Notes under the pieces: generated by a model
Told to the model about the DNA's origin: nothing
What the model saw: the letters and a program-made list of their open reading frames with translations, nothing else
Database searches by the model: none
Translations under genes and position numbers: made by a program
Part shown: one piece after another, positions 26,965 to 35,568 of the stretch
Layout of the letters: each line of letters begins with the position of its first letter
How positions within the stretch are numbered: the stretch's first letter is position 1
Source: Polaromonas sp.
GTDB taxonomy: Bacteria; Pseudomonadota; Gammaproteobacteria; Burkholderiales; Burkholderiaceae_C
Assembly (NCBI GenBank): GCA_013298945.1
Contig: JAAFJR010000009.1
Coordinates: forward strand, 1-64,000
Reading direction: 5' to 3'
Length of the DNA stretch: 64,000 nt

Positions 26965-27342
26965 ATGAGCTCTGGTTTGTGGTTTTTCGGGGTGGCAGCA
27001 GCAGCGGGCCTCACGCATTTAGCCGTTTTCTTCCTGATTGAGCATTTTTTTCCGTCCGTTTTGCCCGAAATAGCCAATTTTTTAGCGTTTTGTGTGGCTT
27101 TTTCAGTCAGTTTCATGGGACACAGAAACCTAAGTTTCAGCGACACCACCAGCTCCGTACAGCAAAGTTTGCGGCGATTTGTAATCACGTCCATCGCGGG
27201 ATTTATCTGCAATGAGATCGTTTTTAGTCTAGCCATTCGTATACTCGGTTGGCCAAATTGGTTAGCTTTGTTTTGTGGATTTGCACTTGCAGGTGGACAA
27301 ACTTATCTTTTAAGCCGCTTTTGGGCCTTTCATCGAAATTAA
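26965..27342 (+). CDS. GtrA family membrane protein
   Basis: A 125-residue protein with four hydrophobic helices (GVAAAAGLTHLAVFFLIEHF, EIANFLAFCVAFSVSFMGHR, FVITSIAGFICNEIVF, LALFCGFALAGGQTYLLSRF). The SFMGHRNLSF and SRFWAFHR blocks are typical of GtrA. It probably helps flip the polyprenyl-phosphate sugar made by the GT2 enzyme just upstream. Its last 33 bp overlap the end of the convergent deacetylase gene. Confidence 0.83.
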   Translation: MSSGLWFFGVAAAAGLTHLAVFFLIEHFFPSVLPEIANFLAFCVAFSVSFMGHRNLSFSDTTSSVQQSLRRFVITSIAGFICNEIVFSLAIRILGWPNWLALFCGFALAGGQTYLLSRFWAFHRN

Positions 27343-28176
27343 ATTTATCGGAATTGATTTTTTCAGGTCAACACTGGCGTGCGACAAAGCCTGCGCAAAT
27401 GCATCGCTAGACAAGTAATTGAACTCCCGTTGCCGTGCTTGCGCGATGCCGTCGTCAGCATCTAAAGCATCTATTGCGCCGTTTGCAGGATGGCACATGA
27501 TGATGCTGTGATCGGGCGCTTGACTCAACCACTGCGCCATCAACCTGCCAAAATCGGATTCCGAACCTTCAAAATTATAGATGCCAAATAGGCCTCTAGC
27601 CTGTGCAATACTTGCCTTAACTGCTATATTTTTAATGGCATTTGAATTCAACGCCGCAATCACTTTGGCCTTCACATTCATCCAACCAAAAGCACCTTTT
27701 GAAGTACCTCGAGAAATACGCAAATAAGGCTTTTGATCGATGGCCACGCCTTTGTAGCGCTTCGTCATGATGTCCACCAAGGCATCACGAATACCTTTGA
27801 ATTGATGCACATGTTGGTGCCCGTCGATATGACTGGGTGGCGCTTGCCAGACCTGCTCAAAAGCGTCGAGCTGCCGTTCAATCACATCCCGCGCTTTTGT
27901 TTGGCTGTAGCCCCCTAAAACCGCTGTCAGCATCGCGCGCTTCAAACCGCGGCCATGCCCAGCCTCAATGGCAAAGGGGCTGGTCCAATCCAAATGCAAA
28001 CCAACGTCAATTTGTCCGCGCAACTCTGCCAAAGCAGGCGCGTCTTTCGCCCAACGCGGAGACAGCGTCATAGCGCTGGTAGCAGTCATCCGCCCTTGTT
28101 GCGCCAAAGTAACGATACCACGCGAGACGGCTGCGTTGAAAGCGAAGTCGTCTGCGTTGAGAATGAGGTGCTTCAT
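27310..28176 (-). CDS. ChbG/HpnK (YdjC) family carbohydrate deacetylase
   Basis: A 288-residue metal-dependent deacetylase-fold protein. The start chosen is MKHLILNADDFAFN at 28176; ADDF holds the family aspartates. GLHLDWTSPF and PSHIDGHQHVHQF carry further metal-binding histidines and aspartate, and IIMCHPA lies near the C-terminus. Family members deacetylate acetylated amino sugars (chitooligosaccharides) or hopanoid glycolipids. Here, next to glycan genes, a role in trimming an acetamido sugar is plausible. No signal peptide is seen. Confidence 0.83.
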   Translation of the reverse strand: MKHLILNADDFAFNAAVSRGIVTLAQQGRMTATSAMTLSPRWAKDAPALAELRGQIDVGLHLDWTSPFAIEAGHGRGLKRAMLTAVLGGYSQTKARDVIERQLDAFEQVWQAPPSHIDGHQHVHQFKGIRDALVDIMTKRYKGVAIDQKPYLRISRGTSKGAFGWMNVKAKVIAALNSNAIKNIAVKASIAQARGLFGIYNFEGSESDFGRLMAQWLSQAPDHSIIMCHPANGAIDALDADDGIAQARQREFNYLSSDAFAQALSHASVDLKKSIPINLISMKGPKAA

Positions 28177-28228
28177 GGTTGCATGATTAAACACATCTTT
28201 ACTTAGTTTTAGCTTGTTAACGGGGTGA

Positions 28229-29710
28229 TTAGCCTACTTTTGACTGCAAAGCTGCCAATAACCTGCCATGAATGCCCCCAAAACCACCGTTACTCATGCA
28301 CACAATGGTGTCGCCCGCTTGCACCGCTTGCATGATTTGGCTCAGCAATTCATCAATAGAATCAGCCACTTGCGCACGTTTACCCATAACAGCCAAGGGT
28401 TCACGAGGTTCCCAGCCTAAACCACCGCTGTGGCAAAACACCAAATCTGCGTCTTTCAAGCTGTCGGCCAATTGCGCTTTCATGGTGCCCAGCTTCATGG
28501 TGTTGCTGCGGGGTTCAACAACGGCAAGAATTCGACTTTTAGAGCCCAATTTCGCTAACTGCTGCTTCAAACCATCCAAGGTCGTCGCAATCGCGCTTGG
28601 GTGATGCGCAAAATCGTCATACACCGTCACACCGGCTACCGTTCCGCGCACTTCCATGCGGCGTTTGACGTTTTCAAAGCTAGCCAGCGCTTGCGCTGCG
28701 ACTTGAGGAGAGACACCGACGTGCTGTGCAGCCGCTATCGCCGCTAGGGCGTTATTTTGATTATGAACACCCTGCAGCCGCCATATTACTTGCCCAAGCA
28801 GCTCTTGATTTAATAGCACCTTGAAGTCATCTGGGCTGCCTTCTGCGCGCCAGTTAGCTGTAGAAGCAGCATTTTCACCAAAGATAACCCGCTCGCTCCA
28901 GCAGCCCATGTCCAAAACGCGCTGCAAACTGGCCTCAGCACCGTTGTAAACCACGCGGCCTGACGCGGGAACGGTTCGTACTAAGTGGTGGAACTGGCGC
29001 TCAATCGCTGCCAAATTATCAAAAATATCAGCGTGGTCAAACTCTAAATTGTTCAAAACTGCGGTTCTAGGGCGGTAATGGACGAATTTACTGCGTTTGT
29101 CGAAGAAGGCGGTGTCGTATTCGTCCGCCTCAATGACAAAGTAGCTATCCCCCACGCTTGCCACTTCGTGTGCTGCGCTGCCCCCCGAGGGGGCTGAACT
29201 TGCTTGAGGCGGCTCTGCACTGCGTTCGTTCTTTCCTCCTAAACGCGCTGAAACGCCAAAGTTCAAAGGCACGCCACCCACCAAAAACCCTGGCTTTAGC
29301 CCCGCGCACTCTAATATCCACGTCAGCATCGACGTTGTCGTCGTTTTACCGTGCGTACCTGCCACTGCCAGCACATGGCGACCTTGCAAAACGTTTTCAG
29401 CTAGCCACTGCGGGCCGCTGATGTAGGGCAAGCCAGCGTCCAAAATCGCTTCCATAAGCGGGAATTTCGGTGTGCCGTCGGCATGATGAGCGCGGCTAAC
29501 GACGTTGCCGATGACGAAAACATCAGGCTTTAGCGCCAATTGGTCTGCGCCAAAGCCTTCAATCAAATCAATGTCCAAAGCGCGAAGCTGGTCACTCATA
29601 GGTGGGTAAACGCCCGCGTCGCAACCGGTGACTTTATGACCCGCTTCGCGGGCTAATGCCGCAATACCGCCCATAAACGTGCCACAAATGCCTAAAATAT
29701 GAATATGCAT
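28229..29710 (-). CDS. mpl: UDP-N-acetylmuramate:L-alanyl-gamma-D-glutamyl-meso-diaminopimelate ligase
   Basis: A cytosolic murein-recycling ligase that re-attaches the tripeptide L-Ala-D-Glu-mDAP to UDP-MurNAc. It begins MHIHILGICGTFMGGIAAL, and the ATP-binding loop is GTHGKTTTT (118-126). VIEADEYDTAFFDKRSKF and NNLEFDHADIF are typical of Mpl. At 493 residues it is longer than E. coli Mpl. The excess lies at about 160-186, where a Ser/Ala/Pro/Gly-rich segment encoded by a GC-rich repeat-like sequence separates SARLG from YFVIEADEYD. AmpD, also in this window, supplies the same recycling route. Its start codon shares the palindrome ATGCAT with the divergent gene. Confidence 0.92.
   Translation of the reverse strand: MHIHILGICGTFMGGIAALAREAGHKVTGCDAGVYPPMSDQLRALDIDLIEGFGADQLALKPDVFVIGNVVSRAHHADGTPKFPLMEAILDAGLPYISGPQWLAENVLQGRHVLAVAGTHGKTTTTSMLTWILECAGLKPGFLVGGVPLNFGVSARLGGKNERSAEPPQASSAPSGGSAAHEVASVGDSYFVIEADEYDTAFFDKRSKFVHYRPRTAVLNNLEFDHADIFDNLAAIERQFHHLVRTVPASGRVVYNGAEASLQRVLDMGCWSERVIFGENAASTANWRAEGSPDDFKVLLNQELLGQVIWRLQGVHNQNNALAAIAAAQHVGVSPQVAAQALASFENVKRRMEVRGTVAGVTVYDDFAHHPSAIATTLDGLKQQLAKLGSKSRILAVVEPRSNTMKLGTMKAQLADSLKDADLVFCHSGGLGWEPREPLAVMGKRAQVADSIDELLSQIMQAVQAGDTIVCMSNGGFGGIHGRLLAALQSKVG
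29153..29233. repeat. GC-rich repeat-like insertion inside mpl
   Basis: The segment contains a hairpin-forming CCCCCCGAGGGGG and encodes the non-conserved stretch NERSAEPPQASSAPSGGSAA. E. coli Mpl, as I recall it, has no residues here. Similar GC-rich hairpin repeats are, from memory, frequent between genes in Comamonadaceae. Confidence 0.6.
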
Positions 29711-30301
29711 GACTCTATTATCGCTGGCAATTTGGCCTCAGAAATCGCCATTTCAGCCGCCAGTTTGGTGGTTGAAGAAGGTTTGGACTATGGCGCCGCC
29801 AAACTGCGAGCCGTGAAGCAACTGGGTTTGCCCGCTAGGACGCAGTTACCCAGCCACGACGAAGTGGAAGCGCAAGTGCGCGACTACATAGCCCTGTTTT
29901 GCGTCGATACGCAGCCCTTAGAACTTGCTGCACTGCGCGAGCTAGCCCTTTTGTGGATGCAGCGCATGGCTGATTTCAGACCGTATTTAGGGGGCTCGGT
30001 CTGGCATGGCACGGCAACCAAGCTGTCGGACATCTATATTGCACTCTTTTGTGATGACCCAAAATCTGCTGAAATTGCCTTGATTGACCACAGAGCGGAC
30101 TACATGGCGAGATCAATCAAAGGCTTTGATGGCGGGATGGTTGAAGCCTTAAGCATCCACGCACCGTGCAAAGCCTTAAGTACCGAGATTGGTGTGCATT
30201 TGATGATTTATGACTATGATGATCTGCGCGGTGCACTCAAACCAGATAACCAAGGACGAAAACCGCGTGGAGATATAGCGGATGTGGCCCAACTTTTATG
30301 A
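29699..30301 (+). CDS. Conserved hypothetical protein of unknown function
   Basis: A 200-residue soluble protein that I do not recognise as any characterised family. It has no signal peptide, membrane helix or obvious catalytic motif. Features seen are a helical N-terminus (LASEIAISAASLVVEEGLDY), a central YLGGSVWHGTATKLSDIYI block and a DPKSAEIALIDHRADY block. The GSVWHGTATKLSDI plus acidic pattern faintly recalls nucleotidyltransferase-like proteins, but that is weak. The start is ATG 29699 or 29705, overlapping the divergent mpl start. Its end overlaps the TlpA-like gene by 4 bp (ATGA), so the two are co-transcribed. Confidence 0.6.
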   Translation: MNMHDSIIAGNLASEIAISAASLVVEEGLDYGAAKLRAVKQLGLPARTQLPSHDEVEAQVRDYIALFCVDTQPLELAALRELALLWMQRMADFRPYLGGSVWHGTATKLSDIYIALFCDDPKSAEIALIDHRADYMARSIKGFDGGMVEALSIHAPCKALSTEIGVHLMIYDYDDLRGALKPDNQGRKPRGDIADVAQLL

Positions 30302-30846
30302 ACGACTCAACTAAAACACCCGTACAGAGGCGGCAGGTTTTGACCATAGGCATAGGCGCTGCAGCAGCACTTGCAGGCGCTGGTGCTGCTTATTGGAAAA
30401 ACACACTTGAAGAGCCTTCTGTTGGCGGTTTAAGCGACATTTGGCAGATGCAATTTGATGCACCAGATAGTGGCAAACTAGCCATGCAATCATTCAAAGG
30501 CAAACCTTTATTGATTAATTTTTGGGCAACGTGGTGTCCGCCCTGCGTGGAAGAATTGCCGTTATTAGAGCGCTTTTACCGAGAAAATACGGCTAAAAGC
30601 GTGCAAATTGTCGGATTAGCAGCGGATAAGCTTGAGGCTGTGCGAGCTTTTTTGCAGAAATTGCCGCTTACTTTTCCGATTGGCATCACCGATTTATCAG
30701 GTATTGCGCTGAGCAAATCTTGGGGCAACCTCGCTGGTGGCTTACCATTTTCTGTCATGCTGGCAGCCGATGGACGCGTGATGCAGCGTAAAATGGGGAA
30801 ATTGAGTGAAGATGATTTGAAAACTTGGCTCGCTGCAGTGCAGTAA
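30298..30846 (+). CDS. TlpA-like thioredoxin-fold thiol-disulfide oxidoreductase
   Basis: A 182-residue membrane-anchored or exported redox protein. The N-terminus has a twin arginine (RRQVLTIGIGAAAALAGAGA) followed by a hydrophobic stretch. The thioredoxin domain carries LINFWATWCPPCVEELPLL (CPPC active site) and the cis-proline loop GLPFSVMLAADGRV. It fits periplasmic reduction in cytochrome c maturation or oxidative stress. It is the second gene of a two-gene unit and is followed by the accBC promoter region. Confidence 0.85.
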   Translation: MNDSTKTPVQRRQVLTIGIGAAAALAGAGAAYWKNTLEEPSVGGLSDIWQMQFDAPDSGKLAMQSFKGKPLLINFWATWCPPCVEELPLLERFYRENTAKSVQIVGLAADKLEAVRAFLQKLPLTFPIGITDLSGIALSKSWGNLAGGLPFSVMLAADGRVMQRKMGKLSEDDLKTWLAAVQ

Positions 30847-30876
30847 GCCATCAGCATCCAGCATCTACATTTATAA

Positions 30877-30890
30877 AATTAACGTTAATT
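30877..30890. promoter_or_regulatory. Perfect palindrome upstream of accB
   Basis: AATTAACGTTAATT is a perfect 14-bp palindrome about 95 bp upstream of the accB start and about 31 bp before the predicted -35 box. It has the symmetry expected of a dimeric regulator site. The protein that binds it is unknown. Confidence 0.5.
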
Positions 30891-30921
30891 GATTTAAATT
30901 AAAGAAAATTAGCCGCCAATG

Positions 30922-30950
30922 ATGACATTTAAGTCATTTTTAGGTTAAAT
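30922..30950 (+). promoter_or_regulatory. Predicted accBC promoter
   Basis: A -35-like ATGACA (30922-30927), a 17-nt spacer and TTAAAT (30945-30950) would start transcription about 28 nt before the accB ATG. The -35 lies in the inverted repeat ATGAC-N6-GTCAT (30922-30937), a possible operator. Confidence 0.45.
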
Positions 30951-30984
30951 TGCAATTTTCAAGAAAAACACGAGGCACATCGGC

Positions 30985-31470
30985 ATGGATTTACGCAAAC
31001 TCAAAACTTTGATCGACTTGGTATCTGACTCCAACGTCACAGAATTAGAAATCACGGAAGCCGAAGGTACGGTACGTATCGTAAAAGGCGGCGCTGGAAA
31101 CGGTGGAGCACCCTATGTGCAAAACGTTATGGGGCACGCCCCTCAACAGCAGTCAATGCCTGTGCAATATACGGCAGCACCCACAAGTTCTGCCATCGAA
31201 GCTGCTCCGATCCCAGCGGCTGAGCCAGTTGCTGTCGGCCACAGTGTTAAATCTCCGATGGTGGGCACTTTTTACCGCGCTTCCAGCCCTGGTGCCAAGT
31301 CATTCGTGGAAATTGGCGATGTTGTTAAAGTGGGTGACACCGTTTGCATTATTGAAGCGATGAAGATTTTGAATGAAATTGAAGCCGACATGTCTGGTAC
31401 TGTGACGCAAATTTTGTGCGAAAACGGTCAAGCGATTGAGTACGGTCAACCGATGGTGGTAATTTCCTAA
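30985..31470 (+). CDS. accB: Biotin carboxyl carrier protein of acetyl-CoA carboxylase
   Basis: The 161-residue carrier subunit brings carboxy-biotin from AccC to the carboxyltransferase in the first step of fatty acid synthesis. The N-terminal part ([20 protein letters not shown]) is followed by a Pro/Ala-rich linker (about 60-85) and the biotinyl domain. That domain carries the target lysine in [13 protein letters not shown] and the [15 protein letters not shown] strand. The accC gene follows after a single base, so the two are one operon. Confidence 0.96.
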   Translation: MDLRKLKTLIDLVSDSNVTELEITEAEGTVRIVKGGAGNGGAPYVQNVMGHAPQQQSMPVQYTAAPTSSAIEAAPIPAAEPVAVGHSVKSPMVGTFYRASSPGAKSFVEIGDVVKVGDTVCIIEAMKILNEIEADMSGTVTQILCENGQAIEYGQPMVVIS

Positions 31471-31471
31471 T

Positions 31472-32821
31472 ATGTTCAAAAAAATCCTGATCGCTAACCG
31501 TGGCGAGATCGCCCTGCGAATCCAGCGCGCCTGCCGTGAACTGGGCGTCAAAGCGGTGATGGTTTACTCTGAAGCTGATAAAGACGCTAAATACGTCAAA
31601 TTAGCCGATGAAGCCGTTTGCATTGGCCCGGCGGCGTCTGCCCAAAGTTACCTCAACATGCCGGCGATTATTTCTGCGGCAGAAGTGACTGACTCTGAAG
31701 CGATTCACCCCGGATACGGTTTTTTGAGCGAAAACGCCAATTTTGCTGAGCGCGTCGAGAAAAGTGGCTTCCAATTCATTGGCCCCACTGCCGAATCTAT
31801 CCGCATCATGGGCGACAAAGTGTCCGCCAAGCAAGCTATGATCAAAGCGGGCGTGCCTTGTGTACCAGGCTCTGAAGGCGAATTACCTGATGACCCAGCC
31901 ATGGTGCGCCGGATTGCAAAATCAGTCGGCTATCCCGTCATCATCAAAGCTGCTGGCGGCGGCGGCGGGCGTGGTATGCGCGTGGTGCATACCGAAGCGG
32001 CGTTGATCAATGCGGTGCAAATGACTAAGGCCGAGGCCGGCGCAGCTTTCAACAACCCAGCGGTTTACATGGAAAAATTCCTGCAAAACCCGCGCCATGT
32101 TGAAATTCAAATTTTGACGGACAAGCATAAAAATGCTGTTTACTTAGGTGACCGCGACTGCTCGATGCAGCGCCGACACCAGAAAATCATCGAAGAGGCG
32201 CCTGCGCCGGGCATTCCGCGCAAGTTGATTGACCGCATTGGTGAACGCTGCGTTGCTGCTTGTAAAAAGATTGGTTATCGTGGCGCCGGCACGTTTGAGT
32301 TTTTATTTGAAAACGGTGAGTTTTATTTCATTGAGATGAACACCCGCGTGCAAGTAGAGCACACCATCACCGAAATGGTGACTGGTATTGATATTGTGAA
32401 GACGCAAATCATGGTGGCTGCGGGCGAAAAACTGCCGTTCACCCAAAAGCAAGTTGAAATGCGTGGCCACGCGATTGAGTGCCGCATCAACGCGGAAGAT
32501 CCGTACAAATTCATCCCCTCGCCAGGCCGCATCACCATGTGGCACGCACCGGGTGGGCCTGGCGTACGCGTAGATTCACACGTTTACACCAACTATTTTG
32601 TACCGCCAAACTACGACAGCATGATCGGCAAAATCATCACGCACGGCGATACTCGCGATCAAGCGATTGCACGTATGCGCACTGCTTTGGCCGAAACACT
32701 GGTGGAAGGCATCAACACCAATATCGCACTTCACCGTGATTTGATGGTAGACGCCAAATTCATGACGGGTGGCACCAATATCCATTACCTTGAAGAGTGG
32801 TTGTTACAGCATAAACGCTAA
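31472..32821 (+). CDS. accC: Biotin carboxylase subunit of acetyl-CoA carboxylase
   Basis: A 449-residue ATP-grasp enzyme that carboxylates AccB biotin using bicarbonate. It begins [20 protein letters not shown], the classic AccC opening. [13 protein letters not shown] is the glycine-rich ATP loop, HVEIQILTD and [20 protein letters not shown] follow, and [17 protein letters not shown] holds metal and catalytic residues. The length is exactly as expected. It is co-transcribed with accB and probably with prmA, 30 bp downstream. Confidence 0.97.
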   Translation: MFKKILIANRGEIALRIQRACRELGVKAVMVYSEADKDAKYVKLADEAVCIGPAASAQSYLNMPAIISAAEVTDSEAIHPGYGFLSENANFAERVEKSGFQFIGPTAESIRIMGDKVSAKQAMIKAGVPCVPGSEGELPDDPAMVRRIAKSVGYPVIIKAAGGGGGRGMRVVHTEAALINAVQMTKAEAGAAFNNPAVYMEKFLQNPRHVEIQILTDKHKNAVYLGDRDCSMQRRHQKIIEEAPAPGIPRKLIDRIGERCVAACKKIGYRGAGTFEFLFENGEFYFIEMNTRVQVEHTITEMVTGIDIVKTQIMVAAGEKLPFTQKQVEMRGHAIECRINAEDPYKFIPSPGRITMWHAPGGPGVRVDSHVYTNYFVPPNYDSMIGKIITHGDTRDQAIARMRTALAETLVEGINTNIALHRDLMVDAKFMTGGTNIHYLEEWLLQHKR

Positions 32822-32851
32822 GTCTGACCTCTTCACTCACCGCACACATCC

Positions 32852-33742
32852 ATGTATGAACTGAAAATCATGTGCCCTGAGGCACATATTGATGAGCTGA
32901 GCGAGGCGCTTGAAGCACTAGACGCACTCAGCGTGTCGGTAGAAGATGCCGATGCAGCAACCGATGCGGAGCAAGCCTTGTTTGGCGAGCCCGACATGCC
33001 ACCTCCCAAAGGTGGGTGGCAACGTAGCCGTGTTACTGCGCTGTTCCATACAGAAGCACAGGCACGCGAATCAGAGCAATTGTTGGCAGCGCAAGACTTC
33101 TTTGGAGCTTGTTCACTCTTGGGCGTTGTTGCACTTGTGGACCAAGACTGGGTGCGTTTGACGCAATCGCAGTTTGCGCCTGTTGAAATCACACCTGAGT
33201 TTTGGATTGTGCCAACTTGGCACGAGCCGCCAGCGGCTGCGAAACAAGTGATTCGGCTTGACCCTGGCTTGGCTTTTGGCACAGGCACACACCCAACCAC
33301 GCGCATGTGCTTGAAGTGGATTGCCAAACAGCAAGACGCAGCCAACCAATTCAAACGCGTGCTTGACTACGGTTGTGGTTCTGGCATTTTGGCGATTGGT
33401 GCCGCCAAGTTTGGCGCAGTTGATATCGATGCTGTAGATATTGACCCTGCAGCGGTCGAATCAACATTGCTCAATGCGGATGCTAACCATGTCACATTGA
33501 AAACAGGGCTTCCTGACAAAGTCAGTGGTCACTATCAAACTGTTTTAGCCAATATTTTGGCATCGCCGCTCAAAGTATTGGCACCGCTTTTGTGTGCCCG
33601 TGTTGAAAAAGACGGCTCTTTGGTTTTGGCCGGTATCTTGGCGCGGCAAGAAGAAGAGCTGAAATTAGCCTATGCGCCGTATTGCAAACTGACCGTATCA
33701 GACACGGAAGATGGCTGGATATTGATGACCGCTACACTGTAG
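32852..33742 (+). CDS. prmA: Ribosomal protein L11 methyltransferase
   Basis: A 296-residue enzyme that trimethylates ribosomal protein L11. The N-terminal recognition domain starts MYELKIMCPEAHIDELSEAL. The catalytic domain has LDPGLAFGTGTHPTTRMCL and VLDYGCGSGILAIGAAKFGA for SAM binding, and VLANILASPL with the Asn-x-x-x motif. A run of acidic and alanine residues at about 20-45 is not unusual for betaproteobacterial PrmA. It sits between accC and a zinc-ribbon gene, an order common in Burkholderiales. Confidence 0.94.
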   Translation: MYELKIMCPEAHIDELSEALEALDALSVSVEDADAATDAEQALFGEPDMPPPKGGWQRSRVTALFHTEAQARESEQLLAAQDFFGACSLLGVVALVDQDWVRLTQSQFAPVEITPEFWIVPTWHEPPAAAKQVIRLDPGLAFGTGTHPTTRMCLKWIAKQQDAANQFKRVLDYGCGSGILAIGAAKFGAVDIDAVDIDPAAVESTLLNADANHVTLKTGLPDKVSGHYQTVLANILASPLKVLAPLLCARVEKDGSLVLAGILARQEEELKLAYAPYCKLTVSDTEDGWILMTATL

Positions 33743-33765
33743 TTGTATCCACGCAGTAGCTTTTT

Positions 33766-34614
33766 ATGAGTTTAAAAACACGTTGCCCAGCCTGCGATAC
33801 GGTTTTTAAAATCGTACCTGATCAGCTCAAGGTATCAAAAGGCTGGGTGCGCTGTGGTCGTTGCGCTGAGGTTTTCGATGCTGCCGCGCACGCTGCAGCG
33901 TCTGATAATGCTAACTCATGGCCGCAATCCAGCCCTTCAAAAGCATCTGTACAAAGCAAAACTGTCATCGCCAAAAATGCTGAAATTACTCCTAAAAATA
34001 TAACTGCTGAGGCAGTAAATACGCCGGCTATCGACGATTTATTACCAACTAAAGATAAGCTTGAAACGGATCTTACATTCGTCCGTGTTGCAAAAAACAA
34101 AGCTTTTTGGCAGCAAAGCAAAGTCATCACCAGTCTGCGCGCGGCATGTGTTGCTTTAGTAAGTTTGCTATTTGTCCAGGTTGTGTTTAGTCAACGTAAC
34201 CACTTGGTTGCTGCTCATCCACCACTTGCATCAAGTTTTGAGTCCGTTTGCCAAGCCATTGGCTGCAAGATTGAACCCTTTAGAAATATTGACGCTTATA
34301 AAATCGACAGTTCAAGCTTTCAAAAAGCGCTCGCCGTCGCCGTAGACCCTGCACAAGCAGATGTTTTTGCACTCAAAATCACTCTAAAAAATAATTCAGA
34401 TTTACCTTTGGCAATGCCAGCCGTTGAATTAACGCTGACCGAAGCTGGCGATAAACCGGTTATACGGCGTGTGTTGTTAGCAAAAGAGCTAGGATTCAAT
34501 GGCGCTACACTTGCGGCCAACGCTGATTGGACAGGTGATATAACGTTGGCAGTAACGACTAAACCAGTCATGCCACTTGTTTCTGGCTACCGGGTTTTGC
34601 TTTTTTACCCATGA
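33766..34614 (+). CDS. Zinc-ribbon and DUF3426 domain membrane protein
   Basis: A 282-residue protein of the MJ0042-type zinc-ribbon plus DUF3426 class. The zinc ribbon is CPACDTVFKIVPDQL, then VRCGRCAEVF. A long, poorly conserved linker follows (about 45-120), then one transmembrane helix (ACVALVSLLFVQVVFSQ) and an exposed DUF3426 beta domain ending in SGYRVLLFYP. Linker residues 79-89 (ITAEAVNTPAI) are encoded by the dispersed repeat. The family role is not established. The position after prmA is conserved in related genomes, as I recall. Confidence 0.82.
   Translation: MSLKTRCPACDTVFKIVPDQLKVSKGWVRCGRCAEVFDAAAHAAASDNANSWPQSSPSKASVQSKTVIAKNAEITPKNITAEAVNTPAIDDLLPTKDKLETDLTFVRVAKNKAFWQQSKVITSLRAACVALVSLLFVQVVFSQRNHLVAAHPPLASSFESVCQAIGCKIEPFRNIDAYKIDSSSFQKALAVAVDPAQADVFALKITLKNNSDLPLAMPAVELTLTEAGDKPVIRRVLLAKELGFNGATLAANADWTGDITLAVTTKPVMPLVSGYRVLLFYP
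34000..34030 (-). repeat. Dispersed repeat, partial copy R5, inside the DUF3426 gene
   Basis: A 31-bp core matches copy R1 at about 28 of 31 positions in the minus orientation (ACTGCTGAGGCAGTAAATAC, then GCCGGCTA). It is translated in frame in the linker between the zinc ribbon and the transmembrane helix. Confidence 0.65.
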
Positions 34615-34665
34615 CAGCCAATTTTTAAGCATTAATTTATAACGTAACTTGAGACCTAAACATAT

Positions 34666-35568
34666 ATGGCAGCAATAATTTGTGGCTCTTTAGCCTTTGA
34701 CAGCATCATGAATTTTGAAGGCAAGTTTGCCGATCAAATCCTTCCCGATCAAATTCACAACTTGAATGTGTCGTTTTTTGTACCAACGCTGCGACGTGAA
34801 TTTGGCGGATGTGCAGGCAATATTGCCTATGCCTTGAAGCAATTGGGTGGTACACCGTTAATCATGGCAACCGTAGGCAGCGATGGCGCAGACTATGCCA
34901 AGCGCATCACTGCTTTGGGTATGAGCACAGAGTTTGTCCGTGAGGTGAGCGACACCTACACAGCGCAAGCCATGATCATGACGGATACCAACAACAACCA
35001 AATCACCGCCTTTCATCCTGGCGCGATGATGCAAGCGCACATCACCAAAGTAACACCACGCGCTGACATCAAAATTGGCATTGTTTCACCCGATGGCCGC
35101 GACGCAATGTTAGAGCATGCGGAGCAATTCCATGCCGCTGGCATTCCCTTTGTGTTTGACCCAGGCCAAGGTTTGCCGATGTTTGATGGCAAAGATTTAG
35201 CGCATTTCATCGATTTGGCAACTTGGGTCACTGTGAACGATTACGAAGGCAAGATGTTGAGTGACCGTACAGGACTCAGCAGCGCAGAGATTTCAAAAAA
35301 AGTACAAGGTTTGATCGTTACTTTAGGCGAGCATGGCTGTGAAGTGTGGGTGGATGGCGAGAAAACCGTCGTCGCGCCCGTGGTTGCCAGCAGTGTGGTT
35401 GACCCCACTGGTTGTGGCGATGCCTTTCGTGGTGCGCTCTTGTTCGGTTTGGAAAAAGGCTGGCCACTGGCTCAATGCGCCAAGCTGGGTAACCAATTGG
35501 GTGCCATCAAGATTGCACAACGTGGCGGTCAGAATTACCAGCTGAATTTGAGAGAATTTAGCATCTAG
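34666..35568 (+). CDS. PfkB-family carbohydrate/nucleoside kinase (adenosine kinase-like)
   Basis: A 300-residue ribokinase-fold enzyme. Motifs are GGCAGNIAYALKQLGG (PfkB signature 1 region), ATVGSDG, VNDYEGKML and DPTGCGDAFRGALLFG (signature 2, with the catalytic aspartate and anion hole). The nearest characterised relatives by pattern are adenosine or sugar kinases; the substrate is not certain. The last codons and the TAG stop lie at the very start of repeat copy R6, so the repeat now provides the stop codon. It appears to be the last gene of the accB-prmA run. Confidence 0.85.
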   Translation: MAAIICGSLAFDSIMNFEGKFADQILPDQIHNLNVSFFVPTLRREFGGCAGNIAYALKQLGGTPLIMATVGSDGADYAKRITALGMSTEFVREVSDTYTAQAMIMTDTNNNQITAFHPGAMMQAHITKVTPRADIKIGIVSPDGRDAMLEHAEQFHAAGIPFVFDPGQGLPMFDGKDLAHFIDLATWVTVNDYEGKMLSDRTGLSSAEISKKVQGLIVTLGEHGCEVWVDGEKTVVAPVVASSVVDPTGCGDAFRGALLFGLEKGWPLAQCAKLGNQLGAIKIAQRGGQNYQLNLREFSI

